This document shows, one piece after another, positions 12,076 through 23,695 of a DNA stretch of 64,000 nucleotides; positions within the stretch are counted from its first letter, which is position 1; every line of letters starts with the position of its first letter. The notes beneath the pieces were generated by a model. It made no database searches, had not been told where the DNA came from, and worked only from the letters and a program-made list of their open reading frames with translations. The stretch is from assembly GCA_023313575.1 (NCBI GenBank), contig JAJTTP010000027.1, positions 310,001 through 374,000 on the forward strand, read 5' to 3'. The translations under genes and the position numbers were made by a program. Origin of the DNA: Eutypella sp. D-1. Lineage: Eukaryota > Ascomycota > Sordariomycetes > Xylariales > Diatrypaceae.

Positions 12076-13038
12076 ATGGGTAAACACAGGAAACATGGTC
12101 ACCATCATCATCATCACCACCACTCCGGGAAAGACTCAACCAGAGAGTCATCCAGGTCCACCTCAAAAGTAAGGCTGACGGACCAATACCGCTATGTTCA
12201 ACCAGGACGTGGTGCCAGCGGAAGCGGGAGCTATAGAGTAGCAACCTCCTCCTATTACTCATCACGCCCCAGCGAATACACACACACCTTGCATTCGTCG
12301 AGGAGCGGGGGCCGTGTGCGCCTTGTGTCAAGCGAAGTTGAATATCGACACGTACCGGCCCCTAGTGGCAGGCAGGCTGAGTTCATCCCCGCATACCAGG
12401 GAACGGACTATGACTATACCCGCGCATACCACCAGGAGTCTCATACATCTTATGCGCCTTCGAGCGTCAGTACGCAGCGACAGCTTCCAGCGCCGTCTGA
12501 TCGCACAGAACAGGGGAGGGCGCCTTGGGACTGGGACTGGTCCCAGACTCCCGCTAATCATGAGGTTCCCATACCCCAGAACATGAACGGACTGGAGAAC
12601 ATCGAGTTCTATAGAACCGATCAGGAAAAGCAGGCTGGTGAATGGATGCTCATGCATGCGGAAGTGTATAGAGGCAAATATGACATAGGCAAGATTGAAG
12701 AATGGGAGAAACTGCCAAAGGATTGGGAATACGCCATGGCCAGGCTAAAACTGGAGGGGGATCTCGCGACGGGAGCGACAAAACAAGAGATAGAAGAGAT
12801 GCTGGCCACGGGCTACCACCATCGCGAAAGATTTCTCTACGTGCTCAACCCCTCGTATCTGGAGTACGGACATATGGGGAACGAGCGGGGCAGGAAAGGT
12901 CCCGCGAATCTTTTTGAGCACCACCCGCTGCGGGACTTTCTCGTGGGCATGAGAGAGACTATTGACGATTGGCAATCGAAGGGTTACAAGTTAGCATCAA
13001 TCACCAAATTGCAGCGCAATGGCCACTACAATAAATAG
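12076..13038 (+). CDS. Hypothetical protein with natural octa-histidine run
   Basis: An intronless ORF of 320 codons. I recognise no domain. The N-terminus is basic and contains eight consecutive His residues (about positions 9-16), followed by a Ser/Tyr/Arg-rich disordered region to about residue 165. The C-terminal half is more structured: it is rich in acidic, aromatic and helical-looking segments (GEWMLMHAEVYRGKYDIGKI, KLPKDWEYAMARLKLEGD, HHPLRDFLVGMRETIDDW), suggesting a small alpha-helical domain of about 140 residues. No signal peptide or membrane helix is visible. The start codon is the first Met after stops in frame. The long ORF, the coherent amino-acid composition and the sharp drop in coding character on both sides support a real gene. 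The His run could bind metals, but that is inference. Confidence 0.7.
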   Translation: MGKHRKHGHHHHHHHHSGKDSTRESSRSTSKVRLTDQYRYVQPGRGASGSGSYRVATSSYYSSRPSEYTHTLHSSRSGGRVRLVSSEVEYRHVPAPSGRQAEFIPAYQGTDYDYTRAYHQESHTSYAPSSVSTQRQLPAPSDRTEQGRAPWDWDWSQTPANHEVPIPQNMNGLENIEFYRTDQEKQAGEWMLMHAEVYRGKYDIGKIEEWEKLPKDWEYAMARLKLEGDLATGATKQEIEEMLATGYHHRERFLYVLNPSYLEYGHMGNERGRKGPANLFEHHPLRDFLVGMRETIDDWQSKGYKLASITKLQRNGHYNK

Positions 13039-14678
13039 CTGTACGGGCGCCGCGTCAAGGCTGGAATTGGAGTTGGGGTCTTCCCTACGGGGTGGAACTT
13101 GGAGGTAGACAAGATAAAATCGATGGAGTAGAAAACACGGCTTGAAGCCCCTAACTTTCTTATACCACGAAGGATTATCAGTGTCATGTTGTACTACTGT
13201 TGGCAAGTAGTGCATGCTTTTAAGCCTCCCATAAGGATCTCTCTTAACGTCGGATCAAACCATGTCTCAGTCAACTTAGGTCTCTTTCCCACGCCTTTAG
13301 ACCGAACTCATATGGTGATTGGGTTCTTGATTAGAAGATTCGGACGACCTGTTCTGGTTAAGGGGGGTTTTCGACGCTCTACCAAACGACGCACCATTCT
13401 CATCATTCACATGATCGTACTCCCAACCACCACCACCACCACCACCATCATCATCCCCGCCATTCTCACCTAAACTCCCAGGCCTTTCGCTCAAATAGGT
13501 CTACCACGACACCTATCGCCTCCCCTCGCATGCCACACTCTGTCGGTCAACCTTATCCCCCGCATGGCTAGGCGAGAAGGCCGCGGTCTCGACTCTCTGA
13601 CTAGGGGAGGTGTTGACAGCGATCCATCCATCCTCTCCGAACGATGCGCCATTCGGAACCGTCGGTCTTGGAGTCGTCGCCTACGTCTTGACGCATTGGC
13701 TTTGGACCATGCTTCGGGACCAAGGTGTTAAGGATCCAATATTTTAAAGTTCTTCGCTACGACACAAGAGGTCATAGAGTCAATATATGGAACGCCGACA
13801 TCTCGCTGATTGGAATCGGATGCCTTTCTCCTGTGTCGTGATGCGCGGTTCAATCGCACATCATGTGGCTGTCGAGTTGACTGAGGGAACCCCGGGAACG
13901 TACTTAGATGAAAGACACTTACTTGCTACCCAGTCCCCGCAATGCAACTCCGCAGTATCGGCAGTAGTCTTCTAGGGCTGAAGACCAATGCAATGCAATG
14001 CCATGCAGGAGAGTCGCCGTTGCGAGATATCTAACGGCGCGCCCCTGACTACCCCTGTCTACTTTGCATTTCAGCTAGACTGGACGGGAAGATTGACATA
14101 GAAACTTTCCTACTTGGGGCTCCTTGGCGACGTCAATAAAACCCTATCATATTGTTATTGGGATAGTGCGCAAGCGCAAGGGAGATAGATAGATGTATTA
14201 GTCGATATACTGAATTGACGAAGTGCTTTGCGTACGTCCATATTCGGACTTCAAATCCCCCCCCCCCTTTTTTAATCGAGTTTCTACGTGGACTAAACGC
14301 TGCCGGCTGAGGGACCGCGCGCGCGCTCAGCTTCGAGGATACACAGCAACCTTGCCGAATCGAGAGTGATGAACTGCGGGTTTGGGAATTATCGAGGCCC
14401 CAAGCCATTTCTCACGATGGCGACATCGATATCACACGCGGGACGCGAGCTGAACTCTGGGGGGAGGGGGAGAGGTCGGGGTGTAAGGTAAGAGATCGTA
14501 TCGTCACCTCGGGAGTATAGGGGATGTCGACGACACGCATTACTTGACCCAGTCAGGCGGCATTCTTTGTATATATAAAGGCGTCACTTCCCACATCGAA
14601 GTTTTTCCGACAGTATCTCGAGCAGCAGCACAGCATTCCCTATACTTTCTCTTGAGTATTATCTGAAACTTTATTATT
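13039..14678. other. Intergenic region with ACC/ATC triplet repeat and poly-C tract
   Basis: No gene is called. A (ACC)n(ATC)n triplet run lies at about 13426-13460, an ATGCA-type run near 13988-14004, and a C11 tract at 14257-14267. Short ORFs on both strands show no family resemblance. Confidence 0.5.
14572..14580 (+). promoter_or_regulatory. TATA box
   Basis: TATATAAAG sits about 100 bp upstream of the ATG at 14679. It is followed by a CT/CA-containing leader, which fits a core promoter for the secreted DUF6923 protein. Confidence 0.6.
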
Positions 14679-15826
14679 ATGGCTCCTGCTATTACGCCGC
14701 TTATCGTCTTGTTGGCTGCTCTCCCCTTGGGGACTCTCGCGCTCCCGGGCTTGATTGATCTCCCGATAGGCCATCTCTCATGGTACGTGTTAGAGGGATC
14801 CCTGAGAAGTCATCTGGACTTTTTTTTTCTTTCTTTCTTTTTTTTTTTGGCGTTCCTAGGCCTCGATGACTAACGCAGTATAGTATGTCGCGCAAGATCT
14901 AGCCCCTGACTCGAAATCCGGCTTGGGTAGAGTGACACTGACAACATATAGGCCCGCCGCCCATCGCAACCGTCACCAAGACAGTCACGGCCACGGGCAC
15001 TGCGCCGCCTTCCTACACGTCCACTGCTCCGCCCCTGGAATGCGATGAATACGTAGGTCTGCCTCTTACCCCCAAGTCACAGTCTGCCAAAGCGGGGGGC
15101 ATCATGCTAACAACAACTCACAAGGGCTACCTCATCCAATACAACTCACTATACCAGGTCGACCTGCAGACAGGCGCGTACACCGAAGTCGCCGCGGACG
15201 TGACGGCCGAGACCGGCGTCAACGCCATCGGCTACAACGCGCTAGACAACTACCTGTACGGCGTAGTCCAGCCGTCGCGGAACCTAATCCGGATCTCGTC
15301 GGCCGGCGCAGCGACCGTCGTGCGCTCCTTCACGGCGGCGGAAATCGGCACCGCCGCCATCAATGTCGGCGATGTCGACGCCAACGGCCATTACTGGTTC
15401 GGCTCCAGCGGCAACTCCTGGCACCAGGTCGATCTGGTCCCCGGGTCCCCGACCTACGGCGACATCCTAAACAAGGGCTCCGCGGACCCCCTCGGCTTCG
15501 CCCTCGCCGACTGGGTCTACATCCCCGTCGCCGGCGCGTACCTCTGGACGGTGTCGCCCGACGGGGCGGACACGGCGCTATTGCGCTTCAGTCTCGACGC
15601 TAAGACTTGGGAGGTCGTGGCGCGCTATGCGGAGGTTGGTACCACCGGCGGTGGCTTTGGCGCGCTGTATGGGATTAATAATGGGACTCTGTTCGCGTCG
15701 AATAATCAGAATGGAGAGATTTGGGCGTTTGATGTCGTGGGGGATAAGGTGCCGTGGCTTGCGGCTAGGGGGCCTAGGTCCGGGTCGAATGATGGTGCGA
15801 GGTGTGTTGGGAATATGCTTGTGTAG
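14679..15826 (+). CDS. Secreted DUF6923-type beta-propeller protein
   Basis: Exon 1 starts at 14679 and encodes a signal peptide (ITPLIVLLAALPLGTLALPG). The following coding segments are 14952..15052 (a Thr/Pro-rich linker, IATVTKTVTATGTAPP) and 15125..15826. The second junction is clear: the GTAGGT donor after CDEY and an acceptor at 15124 give CDEYGYLIQYNSLYQVDLQTG, the usual start of the domain. Blade repeats follow (NAIGYNALDNYLYGVV, GDVDANGHYWFGSSG, DPLGFALADWVYIPV, GFGALYGINNGTLFASNNQNGEIW). The first junction is unresolved. The GTACGT donor at 14783 joined directly to 14952 is out of frame by one; an 8-nt micro-exon (14878-14885, weak GTCGCG donor) would restore frame and give Cys-Pro-Pro-Pro. 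Such proteins are extracellular in fungi and of unknown function. Confidence 0.8.
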
Positions 15827-16782
15827 AGGGATGGGTATGGATGGGTATACCTCATTACCGGGAGGCAGAGTTGGTTCGGTTCTACGTGGTTAGCTGGGAG
15901 GGATGGAGTGCAGACGGGAGCAAGTTGGCGGACTAATAATACCAAACAAGCACTATCCAAGGCTGTCTGTCTCGTCTATGGCATACTTAAGTCCATGCGA
16001 ACTCTCTCAGTATCGTCGAGATCCCATGCCATTAAAATCATCAATGTATGTATATCTGATGCTAAAGTGACAGAAGGCAGTTGCCCCTATTGTGAAGTCT
16101 ACCTAAGGTACATCTTATGAGGAACATGCCTACCTGAGGTACATAGAGCTCTACCTCATAGTTACACCATTCTTACCCCAATGTTTGCATGGATATGCTT
16201 GTAGAAAATACCTACATAGGTACGTAAGGGTTACAAGCTCCAACCTGAGGTACCTAACTGGAAGTAACTTGGAAGGCGGGATGTTTTGTTTGCTATCCAA
16301 GGTTGCCTGCCGTTCACCGAGGGGCACCTGCCAGCTTCTAAGGGTTTTCTGTGCTCTCTCCAACGCGCCGTGTTGCCTTCCGCGCTTGTACTCGCTATAA
16401 TTTTTCCCTCAAGAAAACAAGCTCATACCTCTCTGTACCTTACTTAAGCACATTTCTCCTTCTTCCCGTTCTCAAAGTTACATAAACAACAAACAACAAC
16501 CTTATCATCTCAAATTTATCAAGAACAACAACAACAACAACAACATCAAACGAATTGAGGTCGATCACCAAATACAACAGAACAGACGTCATCCACGCCC
16601 AGCCCCAGTCCCAGCCCAGCCTAGCCCACTTTACCCACTGCCACTTATTACTCTACCTATTATAGTATTATACCCCATTACATACGAGTCGCATTTCCGT
16701 TTAACTGCATGGGCGAATGCACCAACAAATACACCCACGAATCGCACTGTAACCCTCAGCCCAGCCCTACCCAGGTTTTGCC

Positions 16783-16815
<33 letters not shown>

Positions 16816-17021
16816 AAAGCCACCTCACTTTACTTCTAAACTCTACCCTCCCTATCTTTGCCTACCTAGGTAGTAGATAAGGCAGGTCTTAGGGAAGTGA
16901 ACTAGTCTACTTAGGTAGTTCAACCAACACCTGAGATCCCCTGGCCTGCTACCCTGGTTTAAAAATCCCTGCTGGTTCATATCCCTGCCCTGACGGTCTT
17001 TTAAACCCATCACATCGCCAA
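15827..17021. other. Intergenic region rich in ACCTAGGT-type palindromes and microsatellites
   Basis: No ORF is supported. At least six copies of TACCTNAGGTAC-like or TACCTAGGTA words occur (near 16098, 16130, 16208, 16246, 16861, 16908). A (CAA)n run lies at about 16524-16545 and a (CT)n/(TCTA)n run at about 16783-16816. The long pyrimidine- and CAA-rich leader probably belongs to the 5' UTR and promoter of the polyQ gene downstream. Confidence 0.5.
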
Positions 17022-19048
17022 TTGATTGGTTCGCTTCGTGCCAAGCAGTGGACCGAACCGAACATGGATCAAATCCAGCAGCAACCTAAGCAGCAGCCCA
17101 AGCAAGTCCCACTGCCCGACCCTCCGCCTAGCACCGGTAGCGGTAACGGTAGCGATAGCGGTAGCGGGACCAGTAGCATCAGCAGTAGCAGTAGCGGTAC
17201 CAGTAGCGGACCCAACAGTAGTAGTAGTAAAAGTAGAAGTAGGAGTAGGAGTATTAGCAGCGTCAACAGCGTCAACGGTCTCATCAACAGCATCAACAAC
17301 ATCAAAAACGGCATTGACGAGAAAAGTGACGACACCAGCACACAAGGGGCACGCCGAAAGGAAAAGAGGCAGAATCAGAAACAAAATCAACCCCCACGGC
17401 ATCAACAACTGCAACAACAGCAACAGCAGCGAGGCCAACATTTGAAACTACGACCACGTTTTCAAGAACACGAACAGCAGCAACAGCAACAGCAACACCA
17501 GCAGCAGCAACAACAACACCAGCAACAGCAACACCAGCAATACCAGCAGCACCAGCTCTACCAACAGCAGCAGCAGCAGCAGCAACAACAACAACAGTAT
17601 CAACATCAACGGAGGAACCGCTCACGCGCTTTTCTACACGCCCATTCCGGCCCTCGCTTGCCCTTCGACAATAACTACAGCGCCGACGAGAACGACGACA
17701 TCGATGAAATTCTAGCCGAGGCCATAATGCAGGGAAACGGAGCGCCAGCCGGGGGTGCCATGCCCGTCGGTCCCACCCCGGCCGGCCATCAGGCCGAGCT
17801 GAATCTTATTTATGGCATGGTCGATGAGTTGTCGAGGCAGCTGTCTGAGAACCGCCGTGCCACAGAGGACATCGTATCGAGTTTGGGCAGGCTACGTAAT
17901 CGTGCTCGCGATCGGGGACTGAGCAATGACGACATTTTGAGTGAGGCTGCAGAAGAGATTTTCGGTAGGTGTTTATCTGCCTCATTTTCCATTTTCACGA
18001 CCCACCCCGCCCCCCTTTTATACACAGTGAGCAGCGGCAACAAATTAGATATTAGATGCTAATTTCTATGAACCCACGAATAGCCCAGGAGCCCAACCTC
18101 GAAGCCCTGCTCTCCATTCTGACCGAGTCCCTCGACCGCGCCAAGCTGTCGCGCGACGCCAACTTCAGCCTACTGACCAACTACGCCCGGGTCCTCTCCT
18201 CCATCCTGACCCAGTTCCACGCCTACAAACAGCGCCACATCGCCGATGTGAGTGCTTGGCACCGCTCCTACCGCGCCCAGCTGGCCGACGCTCGCGCCGA
18301 GAACGAGCGCCTGCGCGAGCAGATCTGGGACATGCAAGAGCACGCCGGCCGTGCCAACGCCCTGCTCCGGGACTTTCGCCGGAGCTACTTCGACGACGAG
18401 AACCAGGGCCTAGACCAGAGCCAGAGCCAGAGCCAAGGTAAAAAGGACGAGCACGGCAAGGTGGGAGAAGCGGGAGGGGAGAAGGACGCGGCGGATGACA
18501 ACGGCGACGAGAAGAAACAGAAAACGACATCCAAGAACAGCAGTACCCGCAGCAGCACCACCAAAAAGAAGCGCCCCAGCACGCGCTGGAACCGGCGCAT
18601 CGACGCGATCGCGCAGCGGCAGGAGCTCCGGTTCTGGCGGCGCATGGCGCTTCCCGAGCTCGAGGACGACGACGCGTTCTGGAGCGACGACGACGACCTG
18701 ATCGACCCGGCCGAGAAAGAGCGCTTATCCGAGGTCGAGCGCAAGGTTGCTGAGCAAGCCCTCGCCGGCGTCGGCGGCAGTGCCGGTAGTGCCGGCGGCT
18801 CGAGCGGGGACGAGGACGAGGACGAGGAGGGGGAAGAGGGCGATGACGGGGAGGGGGATGCGGATATGGCGGACCGGGATGGGAGTGCTAGTGGTAGTGG
18901 TAGTGATACTGGCTCTGTTATCCCCGTTGGTGGTGTGGCTATACAGCGGGATTCGAGCTCGAGTCCTGGTCCCGGCGCTGGTGTCAGGGAGACGCCGGCT
19001 CCGCCCCCTAGACCCGCGTCTACGGGTAGTACGGGGGGGCGGACTTAA
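17022..19048 (+). CDS. Large polyQ/Ser-rich protein with conserved helical core and acidic C-terminus (unknown function)
   Basis: Two exons, 17022..17964 and 18084..19048 (GTAGGT donor, GAATAG acceptor, phase 1), give 635 residues, or 621 if the Met at 17064 is used. Residues 20-90 are Ser/Gly runs and 125-200 is dominated by poly-Gln with His/Tyr interruptions. The core (about 210-475) looks conserved and helical: ELNLIYGMVDELSRQLSENR, then across the splice EPNLEALLSILTESLDRAK, LTNYARVLSSILTQFHAYK and a coiled coil AQLADARAENERLREQIWDM. After a Lys/Ser linker comes RWNRRIDAIAQRQELRFWRR, then a strongly acidic segment and Gly/Ser tail. No enzymatic motif is visible. The build suggests a nuclear or scaffolding protein, but I do not recognise a named family. 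Confidence 0.75.
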
Positions 19049-19589
19049 TGTGGAGGGAAGGGAGGGGGAAGGGAGGGCAGAGGGGGTGAGAGGAGGGAAG
19101 GGGAGCGGAGAGGGGGCGGGGATGGATTCTGAAAGGCCGATACTGGTGCATATCCCCGAGATCCGCATAGTACCGCGCGAGCTCCCGTCGTGGGGTTCAC
19201 TCTTGTTGGCTTTATCTAGCTAGCTGGGCATGACTATAGGGAGAGGGGAGAGGGGAAGCAGATGGGGGTGGGTGCAGTGGCGTCCTGGCTGGCTGGCTTG
19301 CTGGATGGCTGGTTACTACGTACGTACGGACATAGCACGACACGGCGTGGTGCGATGGTAGATATGGATGGTGATGGTATTGTATGGTCTAGCACGCATG
19401 GCACAAGATGTAGACATGGATCGCATGGTATGGCATGGCGGGTGTGATATGGCGGGGTGTGGAGTGGAGTGATAGCGGACATCAATCATGAGCATGAGCA
19501 TGAGCCTGGCATAATGAGCATGAGCATACATATGGAACCGGAGTTCTGGACCCCTTCATCCCCATCCCGAGGCTTTTTTGATCGAGCTG

Positions 19590-19970
19590 ACCTGACCTTA
19601 TTTGATTTGAGCTGAATTGATTTGAGTTGGTTTGAGCTGAGATGCTGGGGATGAGATGCTGGGGATGAGATGCTGGGGATGAGATGCTGGGGATGAGATG
19701 CTGGGGATGAGCTGAGATGCTGGAGATGAGCGGATCTGAGCTGAGTATACTTGACTTAACTTGATATACTTAGGTATGTTAAGATAATCTGATATAAACT
19801 GGTTTGAACTGAGCTACTTCGTTTAAACTTATTTGATTTGGCTTAAGCTGAGTTGACTTAGTTTGATTTGGTTTGGTTTAATTTGCTCTGGTTTGCCTTG
19901 CTTTGGTTTGATTTGCTCTGGTTGGTTTAATCTGAGCTGAGCTGAGTTGATCTGAACTGATTTTAATGCT
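19590..19970. repeat. Degenerate TTTGATTTGAGCTGA low-complexity array
   Basis: About 380 bp built of imperfect 5-7 bp words (TTGAT, TTGAGCTGA, TTTGGTT, GATCTGAGCTGA). It resembles a slipped, diverged tandem array and is coding in no frame. It encloses the exact 14-bp minisatellite at 19639-19708. Confidence 0.7.
19639..19708 (+). repeat. 14-bp minisatellite, five perfect units
   Basis: GAGATGCTGGGGAT is repeated five times without a mismatch, then followed by a partial diverged copy (GAGATGCTGGAGAT). Perfect copies imply recent expansion. Confidence 0.9.
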
Positions 19971-20387
19971 GAAGATCAGGGCTTTTAAAGCCTTTTAATG
20001 ACTTTCAGGGCCTTTTTTTAAAGGCCTTTTAAGTGTCAGCGAGGCGAGGAGAGGAGGGGAGGGAGGGAGCGCCGTGGGTGATTGGGATTGGGGGGTAAGG
20101 TATGTTTGGTGATTGTGTAATGGTAATGGTAGCGGCAGTGATGCGTGGATATCCAGCCTCAGGCCAAAGGGAAGAAGGGAAGAAGGGGAGAAAGGGAAAA
20201 AGGAGACTCTGTCTCTGCTGCTACTGCTGCTGCTGCTGATCTAGCTAACCAGCCAAACCATTCGATTCGATAGTTCTTCTTATTACGCGATGTTAGTTAC
20301 TAGGGCGGGTTGGCTATTGCGAGAGGGGAAGTCTCGTTATATCTTCAGGTATTCATTCATTCATTTATGTATGTGTTCGCTTACTGT

Positions 20388-20446
20388 AAGGTGAGGTGAG
20401 GTAAGGCAGGCAAGGTAAGGCAAGGCAGGCAAGGCAAGGCGAGGTA
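20388..20446 (+). repeat. AAGGC/AGGTG purine-rich tandem repeat
   Basis: About 60 bp of interleaved AAGGTGAGGTG, AAGGCAGGC and AAGGCAAGGC units. An imperfect short tandem array in the 3' flank of the polyQ gene. Confidence 0.7.
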
Positions 20447-20757
20447 GTGATGGACTCACTACGTCCCTACACACGTGCGTAAATGCAAAAGCGCACATAT
20501 ATCGAAGCCATAGGAAAGCCAAAAGCGCCCGAGAATTTGCGCACCTCTTTTCTCATCTGTGGATGGATGACATTTGCGCGGCTTCGGTATCTGCGGATGG
20601 ATGGATGAAACTGAGGAAGGTAGTTACAGGAATCTGCCCCACGACCCCCCTCTATTTCCCTTTTCTTCTTCGTCGAACTCTTCTTTTTTTTGTAAGCTCC
20701 CTTCCCTTCCCTTGAAAGCGAGAGAAACACTGAATAAACCAAGCAGGCGACGCCCCA

Positions 20758-20775
20758 CCCCCCCCCCCCCCCCCC
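20758..20775. repeat. Poly-C tract (18 C)
   Basis: Eighteen uninterrupted C on the plus strand, in the 3' flank of the minus-strand UBR7-like gene. One of at least eight long G/C homopolymers in the window. Confidence 0.95.
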
Positions 20776-21106
20776 TATTCCGATATCAAAATCGATTCTT
20801 CCAGCAGCGAAACTGTAGCTTGTACTGCCCGATCCACACACACATACACGTACACACATACATACGTATTCAGCCCGGGAATCGGAATAGAAACAGAAAC
20901 AACACAGAAACAACACCAAAAACGGACAGTAACAAAAAAAGTTGCTTGAAATATCATCACCGCGTGTTCGCTCGTTCGTCGCTTCTCATTATGTAGGTGT
21001 AGGGAGATATACCGTCCGTCCGCCTTTGCTCAGTACATTACCATTACCCGAGCTCCTCACCCTCACCCTCACTCTCCTCACTAAGGGGAAGGGATTGTCC
21101 AGGGCC

Positions 21107-22932
21107 TCAATAACCCTCCTGCTCCCCCCTCCCTCCGCCATCACCCCTCCCACCACCGCCCCCACCCGCACGACGCGCAGCATCACGAATAGCCAGATCA
21201 TCACCGCGCAGCTTAGCAAAATACTCCTTGATATCCTCAGCACCAACAGCGCGGCCGCTCTCAGCGAACTCGCGGAAAAACGGCGTCAGCTGCTCCTTCA
21301 GGTGCTGGTACGCCATCACGCCCTCGATGGCGCGCACGCGGTCTACGTTGTTCCGTAGCGCCGACTCGCCCCGGTCGAGCAGCGAACCGCCGTGCGAGGA
21401 TCCTGCGTCTGATGTGGGTTCGTTGGCGTCTCCGTTTTGAGAGCCCCCGCTCGAGGAAAGGGGTGGCTCGTAGGATTCTTCTTCTTCGAGGAGTTGGGCG
21501 TGCGCTTTTAGTGTTGGGAAACACGATGCGCAGCGGCAGAAGCGGTCTCGGAAGTCGGACGCGACGAATAGGGAGAATTGGCCCGTTGGGGCCGGGGGCA
21601 GGGACGTGAGCTTGCAGGTGTTGGTTGTCGTGGATGGGGTTTCCTCCGTTTTGATGGTATCTTCCTGCTTCATTTGGTCGGGGGTATCGTTGTCGTTCGA
21701 TTTGACGGTTGGCGTCGCTGTACCCGCGATTTTGACGACTTTGCTTGCGCTCTCACCTGCGCCCTCTGCGTCCCCGCTTTGGCTCTTAATGCGCTTGCTT
21801 GGCTCTCCCTCGACGCTGTCATCCTCTAGCTTCCGCTTCTTTGATGCGCTCTCTTCTGTTTGCAGGTATACCGGGGGCAGAAACCCGGCGGTGCCGGCGT
21901 ATCGCTTGATCCAGGGATAGGCCTCGACGCACTTGTAGCATATGAGATGGTCGAAGTCGTCTTCTCCCGGGAAGCCATCGGGCAAGGGCGGGTCCTCGTC
22001 GTCATCTTGAGCAGCGGTTTCTTGAGCATTCTCTTGTGGCGCGTCTTCTGCGATGGGGGGTAGGGCGTTGTTGACGGCGCCGCCGCTTGACTTCTTGGAC
22101 ATTTTCTCGAACCATCTCGGACCGAGGCCGACCAGGCAGCCCGGGTGATACCAATCCTCGCCGCACCCGCCGGTCTCGTGGGTGCCGAGACCCAGACATT
22201 GGAACATGGTGCCCTTCTGCTCGTGGGGCTTGTAGTCGATGGCGCAGGAGCAGAACAGGTTGCGGAAGTTCTGGTTATACTTGTTATTGGGGTCGGCGGG
22301 CTCGGAGTGCACGCCGCCCTTGGTGTTGGTGGCGGGGTTCAGGCGCAGGGTACACGGCTGCTCGGACGTGAAGCGCGTGGTGCCGCAGTCGCAGGTGAAG
22401 TCCCGCTTCTGGAAGATCTCGACCAGCTCGTGCTCCCCGTGGCACTGCACGGAACACGAGTAGCAGACGCCTGCGGGGTGGAAGGGATCGCGAGGGTTGG
22501 TGGGCGGTGGGTTGCAGGTTAGACAGGCGAAGACGTTTTGGCGCAGGGCACCGAGGGGTTTGGTGCAGTTGTCGATGCTCTTGAGGGGGTTAGCTGACTA
22601 TCTAGATATACAACTACCAAGATATATGACTACCTAGATATACATAGCCAAGTATGAAGTATGAAGTGGGATAGAGATGGGGATAGAGATAGGGACAGAC
22701 ATAGGGATAGACATACATAAGGCATGGCCTCACGAGCATCGGCTTCCAGCTGCATCTGATCTCTAATAAAGTCAGCGGCAGTCTGGGAGTTCTCGGAGTG
22801 CTGGGATGAGCTCTCGCGGCGAGGGCGAGGGTGAGGGTTTGCGGTGGCATCGTTGCTTTTATCATCGTTGTTGGTATCGTGGTTGGCATTTTCGGTGGTG
22901 GTGGTGTTGTCGGGGGCGCGTGGAGGGTCCAT
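21107..22932 (-). CDS. UBR7: UBR7/Mlo2-type E3 ubiquitin ligase (UBR box plus PHD finger)
   Basis: Two exons, 22717..22932 and 21107..22579, give 562 residues. The donor GTATGT follows residue 72 (PY) and the CAAG acceptor yields PYSIDNCTKPLG, matching the conserved start of the UBR box in this family; this chose the acceptor. The UBR-type zinc finger spans about 76-145 (FACLTC, GVCYSCSVQCHGEHELVEIF, FTCDCGTTRF). A PHD-like finger follows (FCSCAIDYKP, CGEDWYHPGCL, LICYKCVEAYPWI). The middle is acidic and Lys-rich. The C-terminal part has a second conserved block (CRCASCFPTLKAHAQLL and VMAYQHLKEQLTPFFREFAE), and the tail is Gly-rich. Human UBR7 modifies histone H2B; S. pombe Mlo2 is the yeast relative. 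It shares a 763 bp divergent promoter with MCM2. Confidence 0.9.
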
Positions 22933-23695
22933 GACGACGCTGCGTATCAAGTTATACTTCCGATATTTAGACAGTTGAACGTGCTTTCGAAGTGAGGCCT
23001 GAGAATGATGATGTTGGGAGTTGGGTTGTAAATGGAAGGCAAACTGGGAGAGACTGGGGGTGGAGGGTGGAGGGTGGAGGAGTGTGAGTGAGACAGGATC
23101 GGGAGCTGCTTAATTGAATTGAATTCAGCTCCCCCCCCCCCCCCCCCCCCCCCCAATTCACATTGACGTGACGCGCCTGGCCTCAGCTGGCCCGGCGCAA
23201 GATGAATCTCAGTAAATGCATACATGGGTCTCCATTCACTTTGCTCCACACTATGGAGTTAGAGAGGGGCTAACCTGTTTAAGGATAAGAGGGGTCAGGT
23301 ACCACACGTAGGTACGGAGCTACATACACAAGTACATGGGTACATGCAAACGCTTTACGCGAAACTAAAATTGAAACGCGAAAAGACGCGTCTGGATGGG
23401 TCTCGGCCCTGGTTGGACGTGGAGGACCTAAGGCGACCCCCCCATTTCCTTTTCTAGTTGGTGGGCATCTACAGTAGTTGGGCCAATCTCAAGATATTCC
23501 CACATACAACCATCAATCAGTGCCATTCCCATCTTCCGCCTTTTTCGGCATTTCAAGCATTTCCAGCATCCCGACAAGATTGATACTACGGCTGCAACTG
23601 CGCCAACTGCGATAAGCCCTTGTATTCATAAATACCCATTTACATCATCAATCTAAAATTGTCTGTGGGGGCGGGGATCACCATAGATATTCAAC
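22933..23695. promoter_or_regulatory. Divergent promoter between UBR7-like gene and MCM2
   Basis: The 763 bp separate two divergent start codons. It contains a C24 tract (23131-23154), an ACCACACGTAGGTACGG segment, and pairs of ACGCG words near 23357, 23375 and 23386. ACGCG is the core of the MluI cell-cycle box bound by MBF in yeasts, which commonly controls MCM genes; its function here is inference. Confidence 0.5.
23131..23154. repeat. Poly-C tract (24 C)
   Basis: Twenty-four uninterrupted C in the shared promoter of the UBR7-like gene and MCM2. Confidence 0.95.

Noticed and set aside
13740..13975. YDTRGH-like text suggesting an alpha/beta-hydrolase remnant
   Set aside because: A single short motif in one frame, ended soon by stops, with no catalytic Ser or His context.
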